Source: a virus | Reading direction: 5' to 3' (one strand) | Virus record (IMG/VR): IMGVR_UViG_3300008627_000662 | Span: 1 to 23,823 of that record | Length of the DNA: 23,823 nucleotides | Shown here: piece after piece, positions 11,556 through 20,300 of the stretch | How positions within the stretch are numbered: the stretch's first letter is position 1 | How the letters are laid out: each line of letters starts with the position of its first letter | Notes under the pieces: model-generated | Told to the model about the DNA's origin: nothing | Seen by the model: the letters and a program-made list of their open reading frames with translations, nothing else | Database searches by the model: none | Program-made: the position numbers and the translations under genes

Positions 11556-11752
11556 TCGGTCCAGACGAGGCATATGCAATCGGCTACGAGCAGGTCGGGT
11601 CACAGGTGGACGGCTGGGCAACCAGTCAGATCACCGGCGACTTTACCGAGCCCACCGATCCCCCTACGACGTGGTCGATCTCGTGGTTCGCTGCGGACGG
11701 CTCTACCCTCGCATCGGCAGAAGTCGACGCGCAGACCGGAGCCGTTAGCTAA
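11552..11752 (+). CDS. Small structural protein, unknown
   Basis: 66 residues, ATGA overlap with the preceding gene. Sequence begins M-I-G-P-D-E-A-Y-A-I-G-Y-E-Q-V-G-S-Q-V-D-G-W-A and continues with strands T-T-W-S-I-S-W-F-A-A-D-G-S-T-L-A-S-A-E-V-D-A-Q-T-G. It is acidic and beta-rich. Its stop overlaps the next start as TAATG. It lies between the lectin-like gene and a connector candidate, so it is probably a minor virion component. Confidence 0.55.
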   Translation: MIGPDEAYAIGYEQVGSQVDGWATSQITGDFTEPTDPPTTWSISWFAADGSTLASAEVDAQTGAVS

Positions 11753-12516
11753 TGACCACCAACGCCACCCTCTACCGCATCCACGCACCCTACCCTGAGT
11801 TTATTGTCAGGGCGCAGGCGAACCCGATCGAGGCTCAGATCTTCGACACGACGGGAACACTGATCGCTCCCGACTCGGGGACGGTGACGATCTACGACGG
11901 GAGCAATGTCAAGGTCGTGGACGCGGCAGCGGTGGCAGTGGTGGCGGACATCGCGACTTATACGATCGCAGCGGTGGACCTGCCCGATACTAAGAGCCTC
12001 GGCGACGGGTGGCGGGTCGAGTGGGATCTGGTGATCAGCGGTAACCCTGCGGTCAAGTTCGTCCGGGCTGCATCGCTCGTCCGGTCCAACCTCTTCCCCA
12101 CCGTAGTCTCGGCTGACCTGGAAGCCCGGCATCAGAATCTGTCTCGACTCATCGCGACCGGGAACGACGCCGACAACTTCATCACGACCGCCTGGGAAGT
12201 GATCGTGCGGATGCTGCTCAAGGCGGGCCGGATGCCGTTCCTGATCCTCTCGCCCTTCGCCCTCCACGATGCTCTCGTGTTCAAGTCGCTGGAGCTGATC
12301 TTCCGCGACGGGCATACCGCAGCCGGTGATGGCAAGTACGCCGAGCTGGCGGAGGACTATCAAAACATGTTCGCGACCGAGTGGGCGTCAATCAGTTTTG
12401 ATTACGACTACGACCGGGACGGGGACGCCGATAGCACCGAGCAAGCGGGAGCCGAGTCGGTGCTGTACACGGGTGGCCCAGGCGTCCAGACCGGGAGCCT
12501 TCCCTTGTGGTCTTAA
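11752..12516 (+). CDS. Head-to-tail connector-region protein with an EF-hand-like loop
   Basis: 254 residues. Residues 15-110 are beta-rich and Ig-like (P-I-E-A-Q-I-F-D-T-T-G-T-L-I-A-P, D-S-G-T-V-T-I-Y-D-G, G-W-R-V-E-W-D-L-V-I). Residues 115-215 are helical (L-E-A-R-H-Q-N-L-S-R-L-I, W-E-V-I-V-R-M-L-L-K-A-G-R), as in head completion proteins. Residues 219-230, D-Y-D-R-D-G-D-A-D-S-T-E, fit the 12-residue EF-hand calcium loop with Asp at 1, 3 and 5, Gly at 6 and Glu at 12. The hydrophobic residue at position 8 is replaced by Ala. Gene position just before the neck proteins suggests an adaptor at the portal. The family is not recognised. Confidence 0.6.
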   Translation: MTTNATLYRIHAPYPEFIVRAQANPIEAQIFDTTGTLIAPDSGTVTIYDGSNVKVVDAAAVAVVADIATYTIAAVDLPDTKSLGDGWRVEWDLVISGNPAVKFVRAASLVRSNLFPTVVSADLEARHQNLSRLIATGNDADNFITTAWEVIVRMLLKAGRMPFLILSPFALHDALVFKSLELIFRDGHTAAGDGKYAELAEDYQNMFATEWASISFDYDYDRDGDADSTEQAGAESVLYTGGPGVQTGSLPLWS

Positions 12517-12941
12517 CACACGCCCAAGTGCTCGATAACGTCGCGGCGATTGTCGAGGGCGGGACGAGCCTCCTCGAGTCAGCCGAACTGCTCAATCCTA
12601 GGTGGGCACCCGAGGCGGCGCTTAACCGCGCGTTCTCTGTGCTCCCGACTACGATCGCCAACACCGGACAGTACCGCGACCGCTTCGACCGACACGAGCG
12701 CGCACGCTACGAGATCGATCTACTCTGCGTCTGGGCTCAGGATGTCCACAACTACAAGACGACTAGGGACGTGGCGCTAGCCGATGCCCTAGCGGCACTC
12801 CAGGCGATCGAGGGTGACACGTCCTCACGCTCGGAGCAGTGGAGCGCCCACCACGTCTCGACTTCCTTCACCGTCCACGAGTCGCGAGAGTGGCTATTCG
12901 GATCGGTGCGCTTCCGGCTTGACACGGATATCGAGCTATGA
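12507..12941 (+). CDS. Neck or tail-completion protein (tail terminator candidate)
   Basis: 144 residues from GTG 12507, with GGGAG upstream, overlapping the previous gene by ten bases. After an N-terminal helix come strand-helix-strand elements: R-Y-E-I-D-L-L-C-V-W-A-Q-D-V-H-N-Y, then a helix D-V-A-L-A-D-A-L-A-A-L-Q-A-I, then closing strands S-T-S-F-T-V-H-E-S-R-E-W-L-F-G-S-V-R-F-R-L-D. This order is what tail terminator and head-tail joining proteins of siphophages show. They cap the tail tube and dock it to the head. Similarity is by pattern and position. Confidence 0.55.
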   Translation: MVLTHAQVLDNVAAIVEGGTSLLESAELLNPRWAPEAALNRAFSVLPTTIANTGQYRDRFDRHERARYEIDLLCVWAQDVHNYKTTRDVALADALAALQAIEGDTSSRSEQWSAHHVSTSFTVHESREWLFGSVRFRLDTDIEL

Positions 12942-13399
12942 GCGACACGCTGTTAGAGGTCGATGTCGAAGGCTTGCAGGATGCCATTGACAACGCCCAA
13001 GAGATCAATTGGTCCGACCTCACCGAAGCACTCGGCGAAGGCCTCACCCGATTCAAGGACAAGCTACGCGGGACAGGGCAGCGCCCCGGCGACCCGTGGC
13101 CTATCGGCACGCGCAAGCGCAGCGCGAAGGGGAACGACTACTACGTGCCGCTCGGCACTAAGGGCGGCAGGCGCAGCGGTCGAAGCCTGCGAGGGTGGAA
13201 GGCTCGGCAGCGTGGGATCTCTGCGGTCGTCTTTAACGATGCCCGAGACAAGCGCGGGAACTACTACGCCGAGCACGTACACCTCTCCGGCAAGCCCTCG
13301 GGGAGTGCCGCCGAAGAGGCGTTTGAGATCTTCGCGGAAGAGATGGAGATCGTGTCCCAGGAGATGATCGCCAGCCTTACGAGGGATCTCAGTGGCTGA
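12938..13399 (+). CDS. Putative head-tail joining or tail completion protein
   Basis: 153 residues, ATGA overlap with the preceding gene. The N-terminus is helical and acidic (V-E-G-L-Q-D-A-I-D-N-A-Q-E-I-N-W-S-D-L-T-E-A-L). The middle is basic and Gly-rich (G-T-R-K-R-S-A-K-G, K-G-G-R-R-S-G-R-S-L-R-G-W-K-A-R), then N-Y-Y-A-E-H-V-H-L-S-G and a C-terminal acidic helix. An HK97 gp10-like plan (N-terminal helix, central sheet with a Y-A-x-x-V motif, C-terminal helix) is possible. It sits directly before a better gp10-like candidate, so the two may be neck partners. Confidence 0.5.
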   Translation: MSDTLLEVDVEGLQDAIDNAQEINWSDLTEALGEGLTRFKDKLRGTGQRPGDPWPIGTRKRSAKGNDYYVPLGTKGGRRSGRSLRGWKARQRGISAVVFNDARDKRGNYYAEHVHLSGKPSGSAAEEAFEIFAEEMEIVSQEMIASLTRDLSG

Positions 13400-13937
13400 G
13401 AACACCCGAACCTCTGGATCCGTCGACATCTCGATCAACGTCGGCGCACGCCTACGCGAGCAGGGCATCGCCACAGCGAAGCTCACCGCCGGCGCTCGCT
13501 CTGCGATCTGGGGCATCGTTGAGGGCATAAGCTTTCAACTCGGTGAGTTTGTGGACTTCATCTGGCCCGTCGATACCGGCGCGAGTCAGGCCGACTGGGA
13601 TATCACCGCCGAGGGCCTAGAGTGGACGATCCGCAACCCGCGAGAATATGCCGCCTACGTTCGCAGGGCAGGAGCCGCAGAGGATGACTTTGTATATCTC
13701 AAGATCGCGGCGAAGTCCGAGGAACTCCTGCGCTCGGCATGGTCACAGATCAGAGCGGCAGTCGAAACCACTACACCAAGCACCTCGGGGCTTCTCGGTC
13801 GCGTCGGGCAATTCCTCCTGCCCTCGATTGTCGGGCAGACCGAGAGTCCCGCAGGTACACTTTTCCAGGCTCGCGCTGCGGGCTTCCTTAGACAGAACAC
13901 AAGGAGCCGTGAGCGTGACCGCTTGCGAGCCCGATAG
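13392..13937 (+). CDS. HK97 gp10-like neck protein
   Basis: 181 residues from GTG 13392, overlapping the previous gene by eight bases. The diagnostic stretch is W-P-V-D-T-G-A-S-Q-A-D-W-D-I followed by I-R-N-P-R-E-Y-A-A-Y-V-R-R. In HK97 gp10-type proteins the P-V-D-T-G-x-L-x-x-S and N-x-x-x-Y-A-x-Y-V elements are the recurring signature. A helix (K-S-E-E-L-L-R-S-A-W-S-Q-I-R-A-A-V-E) closes the domain. The C-terminal 50 residues are an extension rich in Gly, Arg and hydrophobics. These proteins join portal or adaptor to tail. Position just before the tail tube gene agrees. Confidence 0.65.
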   Translation: MAENTRTSGSVDISINVGARLREQGIATAKLTAGARSAIWGIVEGISFQLGEFVDFIWPVDTGASQADWDITAEGLEWTIRNPREYAAYVRRAGAAEDDFVYLKIAAKSEELLRSAWSQIRAAVETTTPSTSGLLGRVGQFLLPSIVGQTESPAGTLFQARAAGFLRQNTRSRERDRLRAR

Positions 13938-13947
13938 GAGTTAGATC

Positions 13948-14448
13948 ATGGCCGAGTCACTAATTGTCAAAACTAAGCGGGACGGAACGATCAAGTTTTC
14001 GGACAATGCCGCAGCGTCAACTTATACCGTGGCCTTTGAAGCTGGTGACTTGAACATCAGCATCCCGGGACCGACCGTGATCAGCCCGCTCGATCGCGGG
14101 TCGCTTGGCTCGCCTCCCTCGCTGAGGTATTCGGACGACGCCCCAATTACCGGATCCTTCACCGCGATGCTCAGAGATTTGGGCGACGCCTCTTTCGCGA
14201 GTTTGAGCGAAATTATCACCCAGACGGGCGAGGTCGGAACTAGCTGGGTATCGACGATGGGCGCGAATGGCGAGGTCTTCACTCTCGACCTAGAGTGGAC
14301 GATCGAAGGCACCGACCACGGGGACGCATCCGATCACGTCCTCACCCTTCCTTACTGCGTCGTGACCGGCTCGCTCTCGGAGGGTGATCCCGATCAGATC
14401 TCGATCAGCTTCACCTCCTACAGCGTCTACCCAAGCTCGGTCAGCTAA
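13948..14448 (+). CDS. Major tail protein (tail tube subunit)
   Basis: 166 residues with AGGAG eight bases before ATG 13948, one of the better ribosome binding sites here, as expected for an abundant protein. Beta-rich: S-L-I-V-K-T-K-R-D-G-T-I-K-F, T-Y-T-V-A-F-E-A-G-D-L-N-I-S-I-P, I-T-G-S-F-T-A-M-L-R-D-L, V-F-T-L-D-L-E-W-T-I-E-G-T, then H-V-L-T-L-P-Y-C-V-V-T-G-S-L-S-E-G-D-P-D-Q-I-S-I-S-F-T-S-Y-S-V. The final elements match the tube-protein habit of ending with a long strand pair. It would stack as hexameric rings round the tape measure. Position before the chaperones and tape measure is strong support. Confidence 0.75.
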   Translation: MAESLIVKTKRDGTIKFSDNAAASTYTVAFEAGDLNISIPGPTVISPLDRGSLGSPPSLRYSDDAPITGSFTAMLRDLGDASFASLSEIITQTGEVGTSWVSTMGANGEVFTLDLEWTIEGTDHGDASDHVLTLPYCVVTGSLSEGDPDQISISFTSYSVYPSSVS

Positions 14449-14618
14449 TGTCGGAACTCGACGACCTCCGCAAGGCCTGTGGCAAGTGGTGCTTCCCTGA
14501 TGGGGTGCGCCGCTTGCGGGTCGACCGGATCAAAGAGCTAGAAGCGATCAAGCCGAAGGCGAAGAAGAAGGGCAAGACAGATGCGAAGAGTAAAGCGCGA
14601 GCTACCAAGAAAGCCTAA
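14448..14618 (+). CDS. Small lysine-rich protein between tail tube and chaperone genes
   Basis: 56 residues starting at the TAATG overlap with the tail tube gene: M-S-E-L-D-D-L-R-K-A-C-G-K-W-C-F-P-D-G-V-R-R-L. The second half is a Lys/Ala tail (K-P-K-A-K-K-K-G-K-T-D-A-K-S-K-A-R-A-T-K-K-A). C11 and C15 form a C-x3-C pair. Its last 38 bases overlap the next gene in another frame, which is long for this window. The function is unknown; a basic tail could bind nucleic acid or the acidic chaperone. Confidence 0.6.
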   Translation: MSELDDLRKACGKWCFPDGVRRLRVDRIKELEAIKPKAKKKGKTDAKSKARATKKA

Positions 14619-15042
14619 CGGCGAGGTGAACCCGATCTACTTCCAAGTCGAAGCGGACGGAATGGATCCTCGCTGGTTCCGCATGCCAAACGATCGACAG
14701 GTCGTGGAGCTGTTACAGCTTCTAGCTACCTTCTCGACCGGGTCGGACGGGCTCAGTTTTGAAGGCTCGATCGACGCCCTCGCTGCTCTAGTCGGCGCGG
14801 CTTGGTGGGATGAGGAGTTAACCCTCTCCACCCCGAAGCCGAAGCGCGGAGAGTCGTGGCTTGACTACGGGTCCGAAGTGCTGGAGGAGTTCCACGAGGA
14901 GGGCTTCGGTGGTGCCTCGCACCTCGCACCCTGGGCTGCGGAACTCGCGAAGAAGATGGGCTCGGTGCTGATGTCGACGGAGGAAGTGAAGGATTTTGGC
15001 GAAGCCCCGATGGCTTCCCAGACTTGTGTCGCCTCGACATAG
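14581..15042 (+). CDS. Tail assembly chaperone, first ORF (G-like)
   Basis: 153 residues. ATG 14581 lies inside the preceding small gene, behind a GAAGGG sequence. Residues 1-45 form a basic then mixed region with R-W-F-R-M-P-N-D-R-Q-V-V-E-L-L-Q-L-L-A. The rest is acidic and helical (L-D-Y-G-S-E-V-L-E-E-F-H-E-E-G-F). Located between tail tube and tape measure, this is the position of lambda G. Such proteins bind the tape measure during tail assembly. The next frame is open in -1 register and overlaps its end. A TTTT run at 14994-14997 could permit a -1 slip yielding a longer G-T-type fusion of about 260 residues. Confidence 0.7.
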   Translation: MRRVKRELPRKPNGEVNPIYFQVEADGMDPRWFRMPNDRQVVELLQLLATFSTGSDGLSFEGSIDALAALVGAAWWDEELTLSTPKPKRGESWLDYGSEVLEEFHEEGFGGASHLAPWAAELAKKMGSVLMSTEEVKDFGEAPMASQTCVAST

Positions 15043-15362
15043 GATTGCAGCTACTCGGGGATCCGGACGGGTACTGGAAACAGGACCCGCACAATCAGCA
15101 GAGGCTGCTAGCCTACTGGCAGCTCACCCACGCGACCGACCAAGTCGCAGGCTCAGGGAAAGGCGGAGAGATGACAGACTCAGACCTCCGAAGAGCCCTT
15201 GCCCGCCCCGCCTCTCTAGGCGACCTGCTAGAGGTTTGGATGCTGACACACCCGCGCAAGAGCGGAGGCCAGTCCTCAGCCTCTCAGGCCGCTCTGCGTC
15301 GAGATATGCGGCGTGATGGGTCTACCGAGGCGGGGCTAGACTTCTGGCTCGGGGCTGACTGA
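14997..15362 (+). CDS. Tail assembly chaperone, second ORF (T-like, likely made by -1 frameshift)
   Basis: The frame lies at -1 to the first chaperone and ends at TGA 15360-15362. No ribosome binding site precedes its in-frame start-like codon (TTG at 15024), so fusion to the first ORF by slippage is more likely. After a slip at TTTT it continues W-R-S-P-D-G-F-P-D-L-C-R-L-D-I-G-L-Q-L-L-G-D-P-D-G-Y-W-K-Q-D-P-H, then R-L-L-A-Y-W-Q-L-T-H-A, and a C-terminal stretch L-G-D-L-L-E-V-W-M-L-T-H-P-R-K. The slip position is inferred. A 6-bp complement (CCCCGA 15005-15010 with TCGGGG 15055-15060) begins seven bases past the run and might stimulate slipping. The stop overlaps the tape measure start. Confidence 0.6.
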   Translation, partial: WRSPDGFPDLCRLDIGLQLLGDPDGYWKQDPHNQQRLLAYWQLTHATDQVAGSGKGGEMTDSDLRRALARPASLGDLLEVWMLTHPRKSGGQSSASQAALRRDMRRDGSTEAGLDFWLGAD

Positions 15363-17311
15363 TGGCAGACAAACAGATCAAATTCGTCTTTGAGGGCGAC
15401 ACTACCGATCTTGAGAAGGCTCTAGCCCAGGTCGGTAAACAGTTCGACAAGACCGACAAGAAGGCGAAGAAGACCGGGATCACCGGAGCCGAAGCCGCGA
15501 AGGTCGCGAAGGCTGGAGCACTGGCCGCAGCGGCGGCGGTTGCTGCGCTTGCTGTAGCGTATGCCGCCACGGCCAAGGCTGCGCTCGATCTAGCTGCCAA
15601 GGCCGACAAGATCGCGAAGAGTGCCGCAGCGGTGGGCGCGTCTGCCGAGGAGTGGCAGAAGGTCATAGGCGCGTTTGAGTTGGGCGGGCTCAGCGCAGAG
15701 CAGACCGAGATGGCGATCAAGAAGCTCGGGCTTCGGATCGGACAGGTTGCATCCGGTGCGGGCGGTCCTGCCGCCGACGCCTTCGCCAAGCTCGGGCTCA
15801 CGTGGCAAGACCTAGAAGCCCTCCCGCTGCCGGAGCGGATGGCGACGATCGCGGACAGTGTGAAAGGGCTGGGCTCGCAGACCGAGCGGGCCGCAGTCCT
15901 CAACGCGATCTTTGAGGAATCCGGGATCCAGATGGCCGGCGCGTTCGCTCAGGGTGGCGAGGCTATCCGAGACGCGGCGCAACAGATCGAAGACGCCGGG
16001 CTAATCTCAAACAAGGTAGCCAAGCAATCCGAGGAGATGTCCGATGCGGTGACGCTTGCCAAGCGTGCCTTCGATGGGCTCAAGACTGAAGCACTCGCGC
16101 CGATCATCCCGCTGATAACGGAGGTCGCCAAGCTCGCCTTCAAGATGATCACCGAGTTCCGAAAGACGAACGACGTCAAGAAGTTCGGAGAGGTCTTCGT
16201 CGACGTGTTCCTTAACGGCATCGCTCCCGCCGGAGCCTTCGCTGCTAATCAGGTGCTCAAGGGCATGGCCGCGATCCAGCCTGCGATGAATGCGGCGACG
16301 GTTGCCGCCCTCCGGCTCAAGGCTGCCTTCCTCGCGATGACGGGGCAATTCGCAGAAGCCGAGAAGATGATCAGCAAGATCGGCGCAGCGGAGGACGAGT
16401 TTGCGCAGAGCATCAGGGACCTCGGCGCGGCTCAGGTTGACATCGACGCTTCAACGGTGGCATTCCTCGCCGGGCTCGACAAGATCCAGGCGAAGTTAGG
16501 CGACACGACCGACGCAGCGAACGAGACGAGCGACGCGATCGGCGGGATGGGCAAGAGCGCCGAGGACACAACGCAGACGATCACCGCTACCGCCGGACCT
16601 GGGCTCAAGGATTACGCGGCGGCGGCGGCAGACATCGCGGGCGCAATCGGTGGGATCATCGATCAAGTCGCGGGCGGGATCGCGGAAGACATCGCAGCGA
16701 CGGAAGCGGAGATCGAAGACCTCACCGGGCGGATCGAAAGCGCGACCACCGACCGAGAGCGGCGGAGACTATCCCAACAAAAGCAAGCCCTGAGCGACGA
16801 ACTCAAAGAACGCAAGCGCGCTGCCCTAGAAGCGTTCGGAGTGTCGAAGGCGTTGTCAATCGCCGAGGCCTCAATCAGGACCGCAGTCTCTGTCGCAACC
16901 GCCCTCTCGACTCCGCCCGGCCCGCCCGCAACTATTCCGATGGGTGTCTTGGCTGGGGTCCTCGGTGGGATTCAGATCGCAGCCATTGCCGCCGAGCCTC
17001 CGCCCTCTTTCCACTCAGGCGGGATGGTGTCGATGGGTGCTCCCGACGAGATCACCGCTAGGCTACTCCGCTCCGAAGCTGTGCTCTCCCCGCAGGGCGT
17101 AGCAGCGGCAGGCGGTGAGGATGGCGTTAGGGATCTCAACAGGGGCAGCGGTGGACAGCAACCCGTGATCTCTGTGCTCCAAGTTCGCTCTCGTGTCGTT
17201 GATGCCATGCTCAGCGACAACCTCCGCACCAAGCAAGGCCCACTCACAGACGCCCTCCGAGCAGCCCGCCCCCGAGCCCTCGGTCGGCACAATCCCTTCG
17301 CGAGTTCCTGA
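15362..17311 (+). CDS. Tail tape measure protein
   Basis: 649 residues, TGATG overlap with the chaperone ORF. It sets tail length and lies inside the tube. At about 0.15 nm per residue, the usual scaling, the tail would be roughly 100 nm. The N-terminus (L-E-K-A-L-A-Q-V-G-K-Q-F-D-K-T-D-K-K) is helical. Residues 50-75 are an Ala-rich hydrophobic stretch. Residues 85-170 show the tape-measure core pattern A-A-A-V-G-A-S-A-E-E-W-Q-K, D-A-F-A-K-L-G-L, P-E-R-M-A-T-I-A-D. A coiled coil lies around 450-490. The C-terminus has F-H-S-G-G-M-V and A-R-L-L-R-S-E-A-V-L-S-P-Q-G-V, recurrent in this family. I see no lysozyme or peptidase domain. Confidence 0.92.
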   Translation: MADKQIKFVFEGDTTDLEKALAQVGKQFDKTDKKAKKTGITGAEAAKVAKAGALAAAAAVAALAVAYAATAKAALDLAAKADKIAKSAAAVGASAEEWQKVIGAFELGGLSAEQTEMAIKKLGLRIGQVASGAGGPAADAFAKLGLTWQDLEALPLPERMATIADSVKGLGSQTERAAVLNAIFEESGIQMAGAFAQGGEAIRDAAQQIEDAGLISNKVAKQSEEMSDAVTLAKRAFDGLKTEALAPIIPLITEVAKLAFKMITEFRKTNDVKKFGEVFVDVFLNGIAPAGAFAANQVLKGMAAIQPAMNAATVAALRLKAAFLAMTGQFAEAEKMISKIGAAEDEFAQSIRDLGAAQVDIDASTVAFLAGLDKIQAKLGDTTDAANETSDAIGGMGKSAEDTTQTITATAGPGLKDYAAAAADIAGAIGGIIDQVAGGIAEDIAATEAEIEDLTGRIESATTDRERRRLSQQKQALSDELKERKRAALEAFGVSKALSIAEASIRTAVSVATALSTPPGPPATIPMGVLAGVLGGIQIAAIAAEPPPSFHSGGMVSMGAPDEITARLLRSEAVLSPQGVAAAGGEDGVRDLNRGSGGQQPVISVLQVRSRVVDAMLSDNLRTKQGPLTDALRAARPRALGRHNPFASS

Positions 17312-20300
17312 TGTCCGAGATCGTCAACTCACGCTATCAAGGGATCTTGATTCCTGACGAGCGGTTCAACCTTCTAAACCTAACCGCCGAGGATCACTCC
17401 ACCGCGCCAAGCAACTACGACCAAGCCGACCCGAAGCCCGGTGTACCAGTCGCGTCGCAGAGCACCCGGATGGTTCTCCAGGCTAGCGGGGAGCAGCCCG
17501 CGCGGAAGCAGCTAGGAATCCACAGCGTGCGAGCCGGTCACCCTGGACTAGAGCGGGCGGGCTATCTCTGGTACGACGCAAGCGAGGCCGAGCCCGAGGA
17601 GTTCGGTTGGGACGGTCCGCAGATCCTCTCGGGGTGGGAGTCTCTGTTCTGGTCAAGCGATGCGTCGGAGCTTTCAGCCTACCCCGACCTAATCCGGCTC
17701 GACTCGGGCAAGCTGCTTGCGCTCGGATTGCAGGACAAGACGACTTTTGCCCAAACCGTCAAGCGATACGATCCCGACGCAGTAACGAAGTGGAGCACGG
17801 CGGGCACGTTCACGCCGGATACTGCAACCGCCCAGCTTGGCCCGGCTTTGTGCCAACTTCCAAGCGGTCGGGTGCTTGCGTTCATCTCGACTGGCGTACA
17901 GGTCGACGTGTACTTCTCAGATGATGACGGATCGACCTGGGCTTCTTACAGTTATCGGTGCCTCGATGTCGCAGTAGCGAACGCCGACGTTCGACAACTT
18001 CGCGCGGAGTACAGCGCGGGAGAGGTCTTGCTGCTCGTTCAATACGAAGCGGTGGGCACCGGGAGAACCTGCGCCCAGTACGCCAGCGACGATCTGGGCA
18101 CAAGGTTCACCCAGGTCGAGGCGGATTGGATGGCGACGACATCGGCGGCAGGCTCAGAAGAGCGCCCGTCTGCGATCCATATTGTCGACGTAGACGGCGC
18201 GTTCTTGATCACCTATCACCACACGCCGACGTCGGGATCGGGGCAGTACAGGTCGAGGCGGATCGGGTCGGCGTTTGAGAAGGCGACAGACGTTCCCGCT
18301 GTGGTGATTTCGGGCGGGTGTTCGATCGCATATAAGCCGGGCGGGACGGCGTGGCGGAACGACAGTGGAGTTGTCTTCTTTATCTATACGCAAATCCCGA
18401 GCGCGACGGGGAGCGATCTGGTTCCGATGCGCTCGACCGACGCGGGCGACTCCTGGGAGCAGTTCGATGGAGATGGGGGGTTCTTCTCGGGGAACTTTGC
18501 CAACGGACACTTTCACAGCTACAGCGCGGAGAGCATCGCAGGACAAGCGGTGCTCTTGGCTCGCTGGCACTCCGAGACAGCGGACGAAGATCCGCAGTCC
18601 CTCGCCGCTGTTTATCTCGGCGGGTTCTCTACACACACAGCGCCCGCAGGCGAGAGCGTCACGAGCTTCTTCGACACCGAGTACTGCGAGTTTAATAAGG
18701 ATTCGACGCGGGCGATCTCGGGCGGGTCGTGGCTTCCTGTCGCGAACCCTTCGGACGTCGCTTGGACAGCTTCGGGCGGAGGGTCGGACACCCTAGCAAG
18801 TGGCAAGCTTGCGATCGTGACGGCGGGCGCTCAGCGGTTCTTTTATCGCGAGATGTCAGGAGACGACGACACAGATCGAATCTTTGCCGAGTTCGCTCTT
18901 GAGGTAGACGACGGAGACGGCGACACCGCGACGAATCAGATCGGAGCCCTAGTCCTGCTTGGTAACGGGGCGAACAAGTGGGAGATCGTGATCAACGTGT
19001 CTTCAGCTGGGTGGGCGCTCTATGACGTTGCCGCAGCGAAGATCGGGAGCACCGTAACCACCGACATTACTAAACAGATCCACATTCGCGTAGCGATGGA
19101 GCAGGGCAAGATCAGGACTTGGTGGGCCTATCGGTCAAACGTAACCTACAGGGATTGGGCCGAAGGTCCGGGCGGGGCGCTCAGTTCAACAGCAAGCGCG
19201 GACGCATCGCGGATCCAGTGGGGGCACTCGCACCTCGGAAGCAATACAAGTCGTTGGCCTATGGTCGGCTACTGCTTTTGGCCCGGTCGATGGGCTCCCG
19301 TGTCCAATGATTACGCGGGAGGGTGGAACACGCCCGAAGACCTCCATCCGAAGAGCTATTCAACGCTACCCTCACAGATTGTAGACAAGACTCGGATCGC
19401 GGCGGTTTCCGGCCCGACTCGCTACGGTGAGAGGTGGGTATCCTCGACGGATTACGACTACCCGATCCGACAGCTTCTGCCCTCGGTCGCGCCCTCTCCC
19501 CGCTCGACATGGCGGAGCAACGACACGACTGAGAACGTGATCGCCTGGGACATCGGCGGCGGGCTCACCGAGGCTAGGTTTGAGAACAGCACGATCGGGA
19601 TCGTCCTCCTCGGGATCAACTTCCGAACCGCTGTGCTTGAGTCCTGGGACGGGGCAGCTTGGCAGGCGGTCGCGAACATCGACGCCGCAGACGGGTTCAC
19701 TTCCCTACGCTTCTCTCGCAAGGGTGACGCAGTGCTCCCCGAAACAGGAGGAGCAGCGCACAAGGCGGGTCGATATCTGATGATGGACGATCTCGTGGCC
19801 GGGACCTTCGTAGACCTCACCAACACAAAGCACCGGAAGATCAACCGGAACACCGAGGGCGCATGGACAGACGAGCCGGCGAAGCATCCCACCGTCTACC
19901 TCGACGGAGCAGACGGGACCGAGGCAGCAGCGGGTGACTGCGAGCTATGGGCTCCGAGCTGCGCCACCATCGCCCACAACTTCACCGCCGACCACCGCTA
20001 CTACCGACTGAGGATCCCAGCGCAGACGACCGCCGACGGGTACTTTGAGATCGGGCAAGTCGTAATCGGAGCCTTCGCGATCTTCGGTACTCAGTACGGG
20101 CGAGGTCGGCAGATCGTGGCGAGGAACAATACCGAACTGATCATCCTGCCCAACGGACAGACACGAGCGCGGAAGCGCGGACCTCAGGCGCGAGAAGTCG
20201 AGTTCGCCTGGACCGATGGTGTAGACGCGAGCCAGATCAACCGAGTCGACCCGGTGCCGGACTACGTCGCAAGCAGCATCGGAGGCGATCCGATCGCATC

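Noticed and set aside
11079-12363. Long leftward frames at 11079-11621 and 11749-12363
   Set aside because: Both are antisense to tightly coupled rightward genes and lack start signals.
15024-15362. Independent gene starting at TTG 15024
   Set aside because: No ribosome binding site precedes the TTG, the frame is open well upstream, and the -1 offset at this exact tail position favours a frameshift product.
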